Under the pieces are notes generated by a model. That model did not search any database. It saw only the letters and a list, made by a program, of their open reading frames with translations, and had not been told where the DNA came from. From Adiantum capillus-veneris (lineage: Eukaryota; Streptophyta; Polypodiopsida; Polypodiales; Pteridaceae), in the NCBI GenBank assembly GCA_014529385.2, contig CM043966.1, positions 97,878,587 to 97,942,586 of the forward strand: a stretch of 64,000 nt of DNA. Direction: 5' to 3'. The position numbers and the translations under genes were made by a program. Positions 1 through 10,501 of this stretch are shown in pieces (the stretch's first letter is position 1; each line of letters begins with the position of its first letter).

Positions 1-666
1 GTAAGCAGGTAGATTAGTTAGTGGTTAGCAGCACTGTTAGTAAGTAGATAAGGTAGTGAGCTGTCTGTGAGCTGTTGACAGAGAGGTTAGGTAGGTGTTG
101 ACAGTGTGTGTGGCCAAGAAAGGGTCACCTAAACCGCGCGCGGTCGTCGCCTTTATATATATATATATAAAATTAAAAAAAAACCGAAAATAAAATAAAA
201 AAAACCAAAAATATTTAAGCGTGAGTGACTGGGGGGCCACACTAAAATTTTGATCGGGATCATTTCCCCAAGCCCAAGCCCAAGCCTAAGCCCAGGCCCA
301 GGCCTCAGTCCCCAGTCTTATGATATATACTAGACTCACTCTTATATATATACCCTACCCCCTCAAGAGGGAATGAGAGCATGTGGGGCAAGTCCTCCAC
401 TCTCCTCCCTTCTCTTCCCACTTGCACCCTTAGACTCTCTAATTTGGGCCTAGTTCCCTACTAGAAATTGATGGTTTTAGGGATTCCGAGGGCATAAAGT
501 GACCAAACGAAGGGCTGTAAAGCACGGCACGTCCCTCTGACCGAGACGCTTGTTTTGAGCTATCATACGTTCTATTCTATAGCTGGGTCAGAAAAAAAAG
601 GACCAAAAAATAAATAAATAAATAAATAAGAAAAGACTTGGGTTACAAAACACCCAAAAATACTAG
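1..666 (+). other. Leader and probable LTR remnant of the gag-protease element
   Basis: No gene is visible. The stretch holds a TA dinucleotide run (154-168), a C-rich hexamer repeat (about 267-305), a TATA-like run near 345-353, a pyrimidine-rich tract near 390-425 and an A-rich stretch with a TAAA repeat (about 590-632). The position directly upstream of a retrotransposon gag frame suggests the end of a 5' LTR plus untranslated leader, with the LTR start outside the window. I found no matching copy of it downstream, so the LTR boundaries are unproven. Confidence 0.4.
267..305 (+). repeat. CCCAAG-type hexamer minisatellite
   Basis: Six or so imperfect head-to-tail copies of CCCAAG/CCCAGG are seen. 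It is not the plant telomere heptamer. It sits in the presumed LTR/leader of the downstream gag element. Confidence 0.75.
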
Positions 667-717
667 GTGAGCAGCCTTCATGGGCACTCACTGACACTTC
701 TAGGGGATCCAAGTCAT

Positions 718-3700
718 ATGAACCTACGCTCTGGACGAGTGTTAGAGCACGAGCATATTGGTAGTGCCTCCATTTACGGGGGCACCCATTATTCCTCCAC
801 CCTAGGTTCTGGACCTTCGACCGGGACTCAAGGTAGCGCGACCCAAGATCCTCATATCGCGTCTAGTGATTCTTCCTCTGACTACGAAGTCATGGAGGGG
901 TATCCTACACCAAACCCTGATAGTTCAAGTCAAGACATGCATGCCATGGGCCCACGGTGCGGGTCCAGCGTGTTTAGCCGCTTAAAAGAGACCCTTAGTA
1001 GAGCTACTCGCTCCGAACATGCGGTTAATGAAATAAATGAAGGGAGTGGGGAAGTAAATTCGTCATTCATGCCTAAAATAGACCCTATGCTTGAGAGTGT
1101 GCATGTGAATGTTCCATCCACTGCACCTCCTGATCCTTTAGGACTATCTCCCTCTGAGGTTCTACTACCCGATGGTAGGAGTCTTGCCGAAGTGCAAGAG
1201 ATCGAACGCTATATGCAAGCAACAAGGGAGAGGGAAATTGAGAACCTACGAAGGCTAGAACAAAGTCGAGACCTGAAAGCAAAGGCTCCTATGACAACAA
1301 TCATGCCAGCCGAGCAACCGAGTCCTCCCAAGGTAGCAGTCACGGAGGGGCAAGCGATGGGGAGTAATAATGCTTCCACTTCGAGGGAAACCTCCAGCAC
1401 GCCAGGCCTAGATGGGATATTCCTAAACGAAAATTGGGAGTATGACCTACAAGCAGAAGCTTTAACTGATCGGTACACAGGACACACCTATCATGTGGGT
1501 TGGTTAGATGTTCTACAATCCACATCGGGTGCTACTAGCATAGATGAGCAACAACAGAAAGTCTGTGATGTCCTCCATAGGATTGTCGAGTTAGAAAGAC
1601 AGAACACAGGGATCAACATGCCTTCAACAGGCCTAATGAGATTCTTGGATACGGGAAAGGCCAACCAAACAACCCTATCACAAATGGAGACTCCCTCAGT
1701 GAGCCCCATTGATCCTCCATATGTTGTTTCGCCAGGAGCCTCAGTACAATCTGAGCCCACAAGTGGCAGCTTTACCTTCCCAGATCTAGCTCATCTTTCT
1801 CTTAATGACACTATGGCTACCATGCATATCCCAGTGGTGAGCATGACAAGAAGTACACCATGGAGTTCATTTGTTAACATTGCGCCGATGCCTAGTAGCA
1901 CAGTGCCCCCAACTATACCTACATGTATGTATCAATCATGTGCACCTGTCGTACCTCAGCCTCATGTAGCTCCTACACCTCCGATTATTCCAAGAGCTTA
2001 CAATCCACAATGGAATTATCCAAGCTCTTATACAAGTGGAGCCATGCCATTTAATAATAACATGCCATATCAGGCACCCCCTATGCCTAGGGCCACGCCT
2101 GTAAACTTTGGACCACCGTCTGGTACACCACCATACGAAATATGGGACCCAAGAGCCGCGTGTATTCCAAGGCCAAGGCCAACTCCCATCTCACATGTGG
2201 TTCCAGGAGCACATACACCCATTATACCTGCTCAAATAGGAGATTTGGAAGCATTTGCTCAAACTATCGGTCGCTCTATTGCGGAAAACATGCGTAGTGC
2301 ACCTGATAGAGAGCCTAGGAGCAAGGCAGTTCAAGTAGCTAAGCTCACACATAAATTCAGTGGAGACGAAGATGCTAGAAAGCATATGGAAGTCTTTGAA
2401 CATGTGTGTGATTCCTTGGAAGAGCACAATGAGCTACATAAGTGTAAGGCTTTGAGTTTGACCCTGAGCGGAAAGGCTGGAGATTGGTATAGAACCTTAA
2501 GAGTAGAAGAGAAAACGATATACTCTACTCTTAGGAGACTGTTCTTAAAAGAATACATACGAGAGGGAGTACTTTGGGGTGTAGCCTCTCAGCTCCAGAA
2601 AGCCCAACGAGAAGAAGGTGAATCCGTGAGATACTTCATTAGTCGCCTAAAGAATTTGAATTCTCGATGCAATCCAAACGAGCGATTCAACAACAACCAA
2701 TTGCTCGATAGATTCATTAGGGGACTACGACATGAAAGTATCTATAATGGCCTAGTCATTAGAGGTATCACTACTTGGGAAGCAGTCACCATGAATGCAA
2801 TCCAATTGGAGGATAATTTAATGATTGCAGGAGAAAGAGTGTCTGTCGAGCCGAAGTCTAGTAGCTCGCAAGCGTCAGGGCATGAGCCAATGAAGATAAA
2901 GACAATCGTGAAAGAGCAAACAATATCTGAGATGACTTTGGCAGATCTCACCAAGGCCATCCAAGAAAGCCTTAGGGGTAATCGTGCTCCACAAAACACT
3001 CATATGTATCCAAGAAGGGAGCAACAATGGTGCTCAATTTGCTTGGGCCCACATACTACGAGTGAATGCCCTACTTTCAGAGTAAAGTTTAACGGGACTT
3101 GTAATGCGTGTGGTAGGGATGGCCATCAAGCGAAGGATTGCCTAATGCTTAAACGCATCATGGAAATTAGACCGCCTATAGCTTGGGCAGACTCACCTCG
3201 AGTTCCTGCATTGATGCCTACCCCACCCATGGAGCAACAGTTGCCATTACAGCACATGGTCCCTAGAACCCAAAATGTGGTCCAAACCACACCGTTGCCA
3301 CCTCCAGTGCTAGGACCACAACCCCCTCATCCAAGAGTTACACCTATGAACCAAATAGGTTGCGAGTCATCTAGTACTTATGTAGATTGCGAAGAGGACA
3401 TAGACTCTAGTATCACCTATGGAGTCGACATGCTTGAGGAGTGTCCCATGTACTATATGGAAGACCATTGGGGACAAATCAAACCGGTATATCAAGCTAC
3501 TGCGCTAGCAGCAAGAGGCCAAAACATTAATAGTTTTGCCCGGAGACCACCTCTTCAGTGCTACGAATGTGGTGGACCACATCGAGTAGCTGAGTGCCCC
3601 ATTAGAATGCAAAAGAATGCTGCACTAATGCAAACAAGTCAAGGGAGTGCATTGGCAATGCCAATACTCACTTGTAATCGTTGTGGCATAGATCATTTGA

Positions 3701-4197
3701 TCGCACAGTGTCCTAACAATCCAAACGCACCGAAAATCACACCATTGAACATAATAGAGATTGTTGATGGGACACCACCAACTATAAACATAGCACCAGT
3801 GAATGCACTCACACGGTCGATGCTCCAAAAGCAAAATTACATCCTCGAAGAGAGAGATGCTGCATCCATTGGCCGAGCGAGAAAGAAGAAAACACGAAGA
3901 AAGAAATCCCTTAATGCTTCTAGCTCAAAACCTAGTTCAAAGACTAACATAGGGACAGGAGAGGATCCCGTGTATATGAATGACCCTGAGGATGACTCAG
4001 ATTCGATAGAGACCACGGAGACCAAAACTGTTACTACAAAGGAAAAAGCCAGTGAGGAGGATCACGAGAGGGAATTACGACGAACACCAAAAGAGTATTC
4101 AAAGTTAAACCACCCAGTTGCGAACGCCCAAGATAAGCCACGAGAGACAAAAATGAGGATTGCAAGAGAAAGATTGGAACCTATCCAAACCAAATAG
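718..4197 (+). CDS. Very long Gypsy-type gag polyprotein with four CCHC knuckles
   Basis: This frame encodes the capsid/nucleocapsid of a Ty3/Gypsy-like retrotransposon, about 1,159 residues from the chosen ATG. I chose 718 because it begins MNLRSGR, a start typical of plant Gypsy gags; the frame itself is open from 667. The first 500 residues are low-complexity and Pro/Ser/Thr rich. A retrotransposon gag domain follows (around FSGDEDARKHMEVFEHV and AGDWYRTL, about 2340-2800). Four CX2CX4HX4C zinc knuckles then appear in two pairs: CSICLGPHTTSEC and CNACGRDGHQAKDC (about 3033-3140), and CYECGGPHRVAEC and CNRCGIDHLIAQC (about 3560-3710). The tail is basic. Such gags are usually much shorter, and four knuckles is more than the usual one or two. 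The frame is intact, which contrasts with the broken pol region after it. It is identified by motif, not by database match. Confidence 0.85.
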   Translation: MNLRSGRVLEHEHIGSASIYGGTHYSSTLGSGPSTGTQGSATQDPHIASSDSSSDYEVMEGYPTPNPDSSSQDMHAMGPRCGSSVFSRLKETLSRATRSEHAVNEINEGSGEVNSSFMPKIDPMLESVHVNVPSTAPPDPLGLSPSEVLLPDGRSLAEVQEIERYMQATREREIENLRRLEQSRDLKAKAPMTTIMPAEQPSPPKVAVTEGQAMGSNNASTSRETSSTPGLDGIFLNENWEYDLQAEALTDRYTGHTYHVGWLDVLQSTSGATSIDEQQQKVCDVLHRIVELERQNTGINMPSTGLMRFLDTGKANQTTLSQMETPSVSPIDPPYVVSPGASVQSEPTSGSFTFPDLAHLSLNDTMATMHIPVVSMTRSTPWSSFVNIAPMPSSTVPPTIPTCMYQSCAPVVPQPHVAPTPPIIPRAYNPQWNYPSSYTSGAMPFNNNMPYQAPPMPRATPVNFGPPSGTPPYEIWDPRAACIPRPRPTPISHVVPGAHTPIIPAQIGDLEAFAQTIGRSIAENMRSAPDREPRSKAVQVAKLTHKFSGDEDARKHMEVFEHVCDSLEEHNELHKCKALSLTLSGKAGDWYRTLRVEEKTIYSTLRRLFLKEYIREGVLWGVASQLQKAQREEGESVRYFISRLKNLNSRCNPNERFNNNQLLDRFIRGLRHESIYNGLVIRGITTWEAVTMNAIQLEDNLMIAGERVSVEPKSSSSQASGHEPMKIKTIVKEQTISEMTLADLTKAIQESLRGNRAPQNTHMYPRREQQWCSICLGPHTTSECPTFRVKFNGTCNACGRDGHQAKDCLMLKRIMEIRPPIAWADSPRVPALMPTPPMEQQLPLQHMVPRTQNVVQTTPLPPPVLGPQPPHPRVTPMNQIGCESSSTYVDCEEDIDSSITYGVDMLEECPMYYMEDHWGQIKPVYQATALAARGQNINSFARRPPLQCYECGGPHRVAECPIRMQKNAALMQTSQGSALAMPILTCNRCGIDHLIAQCPNNPNAPKITPLNIIEIVDGTPPTINIAPVNALTRSMLQKQNYILEERDAASIGRARKKKTRRKKSLNASSSKPSSKTNIGTGEDPVYMNDPEDDSDSIETTETKTVTTKEKASEEDHERELRRTPKEYSKLNHPVANAQDKPRETKMRIARERLEPIQTK

Positions 4198-4654
4198 TGG
4201 AAATTGAACGAGTCCAACAACTGAGGGGTTTGGTGGAAGAAACTCAACGAACATTAGAACGTGAACCCAAACATATCGAGATGTCGGACACAGTGTTTCC
4301 CACACAAGTTCAACCTCACAAGAACTACAGGCCGTTAACTATACCCAGTATCATTCGGGAAGAGAGTGAGGGTAGGACATCTGAAAGTGGACACACACCT
4401 TTCTTACTAGAGAGAATGTTTGGTGAGGGAATGCCCGACCCCCTTGAGGAAGTGGAGATTCCATCTTCACCATTCTCTTTCAGGGTCCTACGTCCCACAA
4501 GATGCCATTAAATGTTGCCAAATTGATGGATTTCATGTCTTCAGAAGTTAGAACCACCATCATGTCCAAACTATATAAAGACCCCGAGCTAGTCTCAGCT
4601 CTTTGAGCCTTCCTCAATGGAGAATTACAGGCCGGATTACCACAGTTTGCACAT
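4198..4654 (+). pseudogene. Broken gag-pol linker of the same element
   Basis: The frame just after the gag stop (4197-4511, shifted by one relative to gag) reads as a plausible continuation (VEIERVQQLRGLVEE...). Then a third segment from about 4500 (PLNVAKLMDFMSSEVRTTIMSK) is interrupted by a TGA near 4604 before the protease frame resumes. Each piece keeps amino-acid composition like its neighbours, so these look like parts of one former polyprotein separated by a frameshift and a nonsense change. Confidence 0.55.
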
Positions 4655-5167
4655 ATGAACAAACCTGACTCGGTAATGAATGATGAGGAACATTTAGCAC
4701 CACCAGCTGACCTAGCGGGACATGAATCTGTAATTGAAGTACCCGTTAATAAGTTGGGGCAATACTTTGAAGGTGATGAATCTAATGCTACTCTACCAAT
4801 CACTACTAAAGGATTAACTGTAAAGGGGGTCCTTGACGGTGGTGCGGGAGTCAACATGGTGACAAAGAGTTGTTGGGAGTCTATGGGGCGACCTCACCTT
4901 GAAGCCACAAGCGTAGTGGTAAAAATGGCTAATGGATCTATTGTTACGCCTAATGGAATGCTAAAGGATCTCAGGATCAAGGTCTTGGGACACAAGGTAA
5001 GGCAGACTTTCATTGTTATGGATTTTTCCAAACATCCTATGTCATTTGAGATGATCTTAGGGCGTCCATTCATGAGGGAAGCAAAAATGGTGCATGACTG
5101 GTCCAAAAACCACGTCTACTTGCAGTTCCAAGACTCTGTCATTCGAGTTGATCTTTTAAGTGGTTGA
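4655..5167 (+). CDS. Retropepsin-like aspartic protease domain
   Basis: This 170-residue frame has the layout of a plant Gypsy protease: a flap/active-site segment VLDGGAGVNMVTKSCW (around 4830-4880) and the later hydrophobic ILGRPFMREAKM motif (around 5065-5095). The usual active-site triad Asp-Ser/Thr-Gly is here Asp-Gly-Gly, so activity is doubtful. The protease would process the upstream gag. The ATG at 4655 is only the first in the open stretch; coding similarity extends upstream to the TGA near 4604. No reverse transcriptase follows. Confidence 0.7.
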   Translation: MNKPDSVMNDEEHLAPPADLAGHESVIEVPVNKLGQYFEGDESNATLPITTKGLTVKGVLDGGAGVNMVTKSCWESMGRPHLEATSVVVKMANGSIVTPNGMLKDLRIKVLGHKVRQTFIVMDFSKHPMSFEMILGRPFMREAKMVHDWSKNHVYLQFQDSVIRVDLLSG

Positions 5168-5270
5168 ATGCATCCTCTAGGAAATAAATTCATCATTGAT
5201 AATCGAATAGACACAATAATTCACTCAGCTCCATTACAATATTGTTACACGTGTAACGAAGACACGGATA

Positions 5271-6124
5271 TTGGGGAGAACTCTCCTTATATGGATATCC
5301 TACTTGATGACTGAGTCGGACAATGTGGATTGGGTCCACCTAGCAGCAACCATAGACACTTGGGAAAATAGGGGGACGACCTGGGTAACACCTGAGGGGG
5401 ATGAAATGCCTGTACCCTTAAATATGCTACAAGCAATGCATATAGCTTCTGACAAGACTCATCCTAATGTAAAGAAGAAAACATACAAGTGGGTCCCTAA
5501 AGCTTCTTTAGTGACCATAGCTAGTGCTAAAAAATAGAAGCCTTGTAAGAAACGTACCACTCGCTCCAAGAAAAGTAAGAAAATGTTGCGATGGATCCCT
5601 AAACGACTATTGGAAGCCCAAGGCTACTACCAAGGAAATGATCAAATCTGGGTGCCAAAACGTAGATTGTGCTCTTACCTATCACCTGACCCATGTGAGC
5701 CCAATCCCGTAGCTCCAAAACGAATCAATGATCGTGGAAAGAAAAAATCACAGAATGCTACACACCCGCTCTAGAGCTAGTTTGGGTACCAAAGAAAGAA
5801 CGATTTGTTCCACCTAGCTCAGGAAGGGGGGAGTCCCATGAAGCTTCTAGCTCCTCATGTAATGCATCCGTAGAGGTAAAAGCTTCTCCACAGCCTCCAC
5901 CTACAATAGTGGACCTCCATAAAGCTACAAAGGAATCCACACCTCCCAGTGTTCAAGAATCACCTGATGAACTACTTCAAGTTCGATCTCGGGAGAGTAC
6001 CTTACCACCCTTGCAACTCGACGAGGCGCCTAAGGTAATAGAAAACTACTGGCAAAAATCTCCACCTATTACCAACTGGAACAATTGGTTTCAAAAGGTG
6101 ACAAGCTCATTTCAAACGGTATGA
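5271..6124 (+). pseudogene. C-terminal tail of the gag-protease element with repeated W-[VI]-P-K motifs
   Basis: After the protease come two short frames (5271-5537 and 5583-5774) and an unbroken stretch from about 5770 to 6124. They share a recurring motif: KWVPK (near 5488), RWIPK (near 5588), IWVPK (near 5648) and VWVPK (near 5778). The last part is Pro/Ser rich and ends in a Trp-rich patch (NYWQKSPPITNWNNWFQ). No RT, RNase H or integrase motif is present. I do not recognise a function; it looks like a lineage-specific structural or linker region of a non-autonomous retroelement. Confidence 0.5.
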
Positions 6125-6131
6125 TCTACCC

Positions 6132-6147
6132 AAGGAAGGGGGGAGTG
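6132..6147 (+). other. Polypurine tract of the gag-protease element (candidate)
   Basis: The run AAGGAAGGGGGGAG directly precedes TGTTTGC, the order expected for a plus-strand primer site followed by a 3' LTR beginning TG. It comes just after the last coding frame. A similar tract (AGGAAGGGGGGAG) occurs inside the coding tail near 5821. Confidence 0.55.
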
Positions 6148-7752
6148 TTTGCTGACAGTCATCATTCATTTGTTTCCCTCTCAACCTTTTTCCCTGACCT
6201 CTCAATCACCAATCTTAGGGAATGTACATATAAAGCTTTATAGTCGCAAAAAACAAAAAAATAAAGAGCAAGAGCAATTAGCAAACGAGTATGCGCAATA
6301 AAAGTCAAAACATTGACCCAGACCTACACATTTACATCCGGTACACTGAAACAGAAACCTATGTCATGAAACACCTTTGATCCTCATCACTTGAGTGATA
6401 GAGGGTAGGTAAGATTAGTACGATAGGAGTGTTTCTGTTTTAGAGTTGAGTGATTAGCAAAGTTCTCTTTTCCCACTGATGCGTCTCCTAGAGGTATTGT
6501 TTGTGTTTCATCGTGTGTACAGGAACGTGTTGCTGTGGTTAGGATTTGGACCTTCATGGAATCTTTCTCTCGTTCACACTTCAGATCAAGCGCGACCATC
6601 AACACAAACAGGTGTTTCTTATCCATTAGCATTGCCCCTTATCTTTTTGCATCTATGTTTGTCTGCTTTGATTGTGATTGGTAACATAATATTCAATGCA
6701 TTTTCTTAGTACTAAACATTTAATTCAATGTAATTTTTTGTCATAATCACTTGTCTAGGTTTAAAAATCAAGCAAGTTCGACTAAGCTAGTTTGACCAAG
6801 TTAGGTGTTAGAGATCTTCTCTTAATACCATGGGGAATGCCTTCCTAATAATCAATGGTTACTTAGGTTCTTAATCCGATCTAGGCAGCATTGTGTGAAA
6901 TGTACTAGGGCTTTCTAGTGGGCTTGATCCTATTGACCTTTAGCTTAAGTATTATAAAGGGAGTTTACTAGTGTGATGAGCCTGGGAAGGTGTATCTGTG
7001 TTATATGACCCCCCAAAGTTACAAAATTAAAATGATGAAAATGAACAAACAAAAAATCAAAGTGCCACATTGTAAAATCTTAAGCTGGAAGAGAAATCTC
7101 AGCTTGATTGGGTACTTCACTCACATGTATTGCCTATGGTACTAGAGCCCTAGAGGTTCCCAGTATGGGCGCTTTTTCTTGAAAAGCAAAAAACCCAAGG
7201 CATACAAAATAAGCACACACATCAAAATTGAATCACTGTGAAAAGAATTTGGGGGGTCAAAGAAAAAGTAATCAATCAGGCGATGATTTCATGCGAAATT
7301 CCTTTTATGGTAGCTTAACTACAAGGTCTTCTAGATATAGCCTCTAGTCAGCCCTCGAACATGAATACTTGGCTCTCGCGATTAAACAACTTAATTGACC
7401 ACAGAAAATTAAGAAACTTATCCATGGTATTAATATTCGATCTCTAGTGCCTTTCGACCGTCAAATTAGCGACCCCAGACTTGTTTAAGTTTTTATCTTT
7501 ACATCTGTTTATGCATTTGATTACATTGCAATTTAATGTTCATTGCTGACAAATTGTTTGAAATTCTTTAACCAATCAATTTGTCTATCTAAAACTGCAT
7601 ATGCTTTTTAATCACTTATGAGAATGCAATTACTGTGCCAATGTTGTTTGATTTTGCAGTGACTAAAGAAGGCTAAGGACATTCATCTCAAATGCTCTTC
7701 CACCTCGACGAACGAGCTTCAACTCAATAGCTTCCGAGGACGGAATCTACAT
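6148..7752 (+). other. Gene-free stretch between two polypurine tracts
   Basis: No convincing coding frame. The first part may be the 3' LTR of the gag-protease element; the last part (7675-7752), which ends in a run of short acidic/basic codons before a polypurine tract, resembles the end of a Gypsy pol region. I see no recognisable RT or integrase motif between. Confidence 0.4.
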
Positions 7753-8077
7753 CAGGAAGGGGGGCATGTTAACCCTCACGGCTCACGGACACCCCATCAC
7801 CTATGACGGACGTGTATTATGTATTTGGTAGAGTCAGGTACTGGGCTTGTCGGACCAATAGGAAAAGGGTAAGAGTGATCGCCGATGAGAGGCGCACTCT
7901 AACTGGGACATTCAAGGGATTAGTTGGCTAAGCATGGGCGCCCAAGTGTGTATGGGGTGAGCTCATATAAAAGTCAACTAAACTTAAAATTCACTCATTC
8001 TCTCATTTGTGCAATAGAAGAGTGCTCTTGCTCCATCTCCATCTCCATCTTCTTCTTCTTCACCTCCTTGTGTGTGT

Positions 8078-8168
<91 letters not shown>

Positions 8169-8300
8169 GAAGTGTGTGTGCGATCGAGCATTACGAAGGC
8201 ACGACGGCGGTGAAGCGGTTGAGCGTGACACGACTGCAGCTTCTTCTTCATCGCGGCGAGGAATCCTCCACGGCAGGAGCATAGAGCGGTGAGTGACACA
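7753..8300 (+). mobile_element. Polypurine tract and LTR-like segment of a Gypsy-type element
   Basis: AGGAAGGGGGGCA (about 7754-7766) is followed by TGTTAACCC, consistent with a 3' LTR starting at 7767. A TATA-like box (CATATAAAAG, about 7966) lies 200 bp in, followed by a transcript-start-like region, a compound TG/GA microsatellite and a GC-richer stretch ending near GTGAGTGACACA (about 8300). The right boundary is a guess, since no second LTR copy is in the window. Confidence 0.5.
8069..8162 (+). repeat. Compound (TG)n(GA)n microsatellite
   Basis: About 38 bp of TG repeats with one TA interruption run directly into about 55 bp of GA repeats. It lies in the presumed LTR. Confidence 0.95.
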
Positions 8301-9480
8301 CCATTGCCCTCTTTTGAGCTTACTAGTTAAGCTAGTTGTGTGCTTGGAGCCGTCTATGGCTCGCACACAGTGTTAGGCAAGGCCCTTGCTTTGACAGTGC
8401 GGCAAGGAGCGCACAGCTGTAGGACACAAAAAATCGATCAAGAATCACGGTATTTATGTGTGTTTGGTGAGCTAGGATCAACATTGGGTTGCTTGTTGTG
8501 AGAAAGGATGAAAGAAAAGACACAATGCAATGTTTCCAAGCACAAATGGTGCTTTGAAACTTAATTTTCTTTAATTACTATCAATTTAAATGTTTGAGTA
8601 CAAAACTAACTACAACCAAAGTCAAGGAATTTGTTGAATTTTGCTTAGTTGAGAGTGGAAGCGAGAGGAGTGAAACTCTGGATAAAAGAGCACGAGTGGA
8701 AGCGAACTCTTTCCTATCTCGCCTTGCTCTTACTTTATTGCGAGAACTACACATCTCCTTTCACGTTCCCTTGATCGTCCATGTTAATGCTTCTCTTCAC
8801 TATTGAAAGATCCCTTGTGAACTCCTCTTCTACTAGCTGATTGTCCCCTATCAATAAGAACCCTCAGATGTTTCAAGTGTTGCTCATAGAGTCGAGATTT
8901 TGTGTGAGAATGAACTCTTCTTATCTTTGAAGAGAGAAAATAAACAAGCTTGTTTTTATGATAAGCTTCAAAACACTGCCTCTGCACGATGCTTGGACGC
9001 AAGTCCTCCCTCAAAGTTCTTTCCCAAAAGTGGCTCCTATATCTTTTGCTTCAATGTCATCAACATGGTCAAATTTTCAACCTTTTTCTCCCACCAACTG
9101 AAAGCACACGGCATTTTCAAACGTTGGTTCAACAAAGGTTGGGAATGTTGTTGACATCATTGCCAAAGGGGAGGGGGGTTTGTCGCTGTAAAGGGACTGC
9201 TAGAGATAGCGTTTTAAAGTGTTGGACGGTTAACCTTCACCTTGTTGATGTTGCCTATGTGTCCGTGCGTTGACGTTGTCGGATTATGTAATGGAAATGG
9301 CCTATTAATTTTGAGAGTAGAGGAAATTAGAGAAAGTACTTTTGTGAAATTACTTTGTGAGCATACAGGGTGAACTTAATTGATGGTAGCAACATAAACA
9401 TAGTATTTAGTTAACTTGGCATGTCATAAAATCTAATATCTAACCAACCCAAATGATTTTCTCATATTAAATTGATCACT
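8301..9480. other. Unassigned stretch
   Basis: Short open frames here (for example 8594-8806 and 8989-9273) overlap each other on several frames and show no domain or codon pattern. I see nothing I can assign. Confidence 0.5.
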
Positions 9481-9484
9481 TAAT

Positions 9485-9512
9485 GTGGGAGAATAAATGG
9501 GAACAAGTGTTA
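9485..9512 (+). other. Copia-like polypurine tract and LTR start (fragment)
   Basis: The tract GTGGGAGAATAAATGGGAAC is followed by AAG and TGTTAAGATA, the usual order of a Copia 3' polypurine tract and LTR start. No coding frame of this element remains upstream. Confidence 0.4.
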
Positions 9513-9718
9513 AGATATAGATATGTGCTTATAGATCTATCTCAACACGGGGCCAATAGTAAAGCGGCCCAAATGGGAGATGGTCTATCAAGAGCAAGGC
9601 TAACCAATGGAGCATAAGATCTTAGGGTTAGCTTCATTGAAGACCTCCAATAATGTGTGTAAAAGTCCTTTGACCTTAGGTAAGCTAGGGCTGAGCTTGA
9701 GGTGGGAACCCGGCCCAA

Positions 9719-9880
9719 GCTCAAGGTGCTTGTCGTGCTTGAGGTGCTTGTCCTGCTTGAGGTGCTTGTCATGCTTGAGGTGCTTGATTAAGATGCTTGA
9801 GGTGCTTGACTGGCTCCATGCTTGAGGTGCTTGACTTGGTGCATGATTAAGGTGCTTGAGGTGCCTTGAGAAGCTTGCCT
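9719..9880 (+). repeat. TGCTTGAGG minisatellite
   Basis: About ten imperfect head-to-tail copies of a 17-bp unit built on TGCTTGAGGTGCTTG, with some units carrying insertions (such as TGGCTCCA and GATTAAGA). Decayed outliers (AAGATGCTTG, CATGCTTGATG) continue to about 9940. Confidence 0.85.
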
Positions 9881-9993
9881 AAGATGCTTGTGGGAACACC
9901 CCCTACTTCAAGTGCTTAGTCATGCTTGATGACTAAGGGGCTTGCTCATCCAAAGTCAAAAATATCCCTACAAGGAGGGGGGCGAGCCTACAA

Positions 9994-10020
9994 GGGGGGG
10001 GGGGGGGGGGATGAGAGAGA

Positions 10021-10091
<71 letters not shown>
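9994..10091 (+). repeat. Poly-G run and (AC)n microsatellite
   Basis: A run of about 17 G (9994-10010) is followed after a short GA-rich spacer by about 70 bp of uninterrupted AC repeats (10021-10091). Confidence 0.95.
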
Positions 10092-10092
<1 letters not shown>

Positions 10093-10501
10093 GGGAAGCC
10101 CCAGCTTGAAGAGGCAGCAAGGACACTTGTCAAGTTCCTCCCCATGTTGTCCTCATGGTGTGCCTGAAGCCTATTGGTTGGCCACCCAAGGGGTCCAATG
10201 ATAATTTAGGATATTTAATTAATTGATTTTGCATTTATCAAGTCCTCTCTCTCAAAGGGGAAAGGGGGACACTTGTCCCAAGGCTACCCATGTTGCTTGT
10301 AATGGCTCCTGCTTGTGATTGGCTAGGCCTGGAGGGGTCCAATGAGCTTCAAGCATGAGCTACAAGGGGGGGGTCGACCCAAGCAAGCTAGGGGGGTGCT
10401 TAGGGGGTATACTCACCCACACACACTCACAAACACTCTCATTGTGTACTATGAAAAGTGCAAGAACTCCCTCTCCTTCTCCAAGCAAGTAGAGGTTGAG
10501 A

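Noticed and set aside
267-305. Possible interstitial telomere repeat
   Set aside because: The unit is CCCAAG/CCCAGG, not the plant telomere CCCTAAA.
7995-8366. Open frames with long Ser-Leu or Arg-Glu or Thr-His runs
   Set aside because: They arise from the (TG)n(GA)n microsatellite in three frames on both strands.
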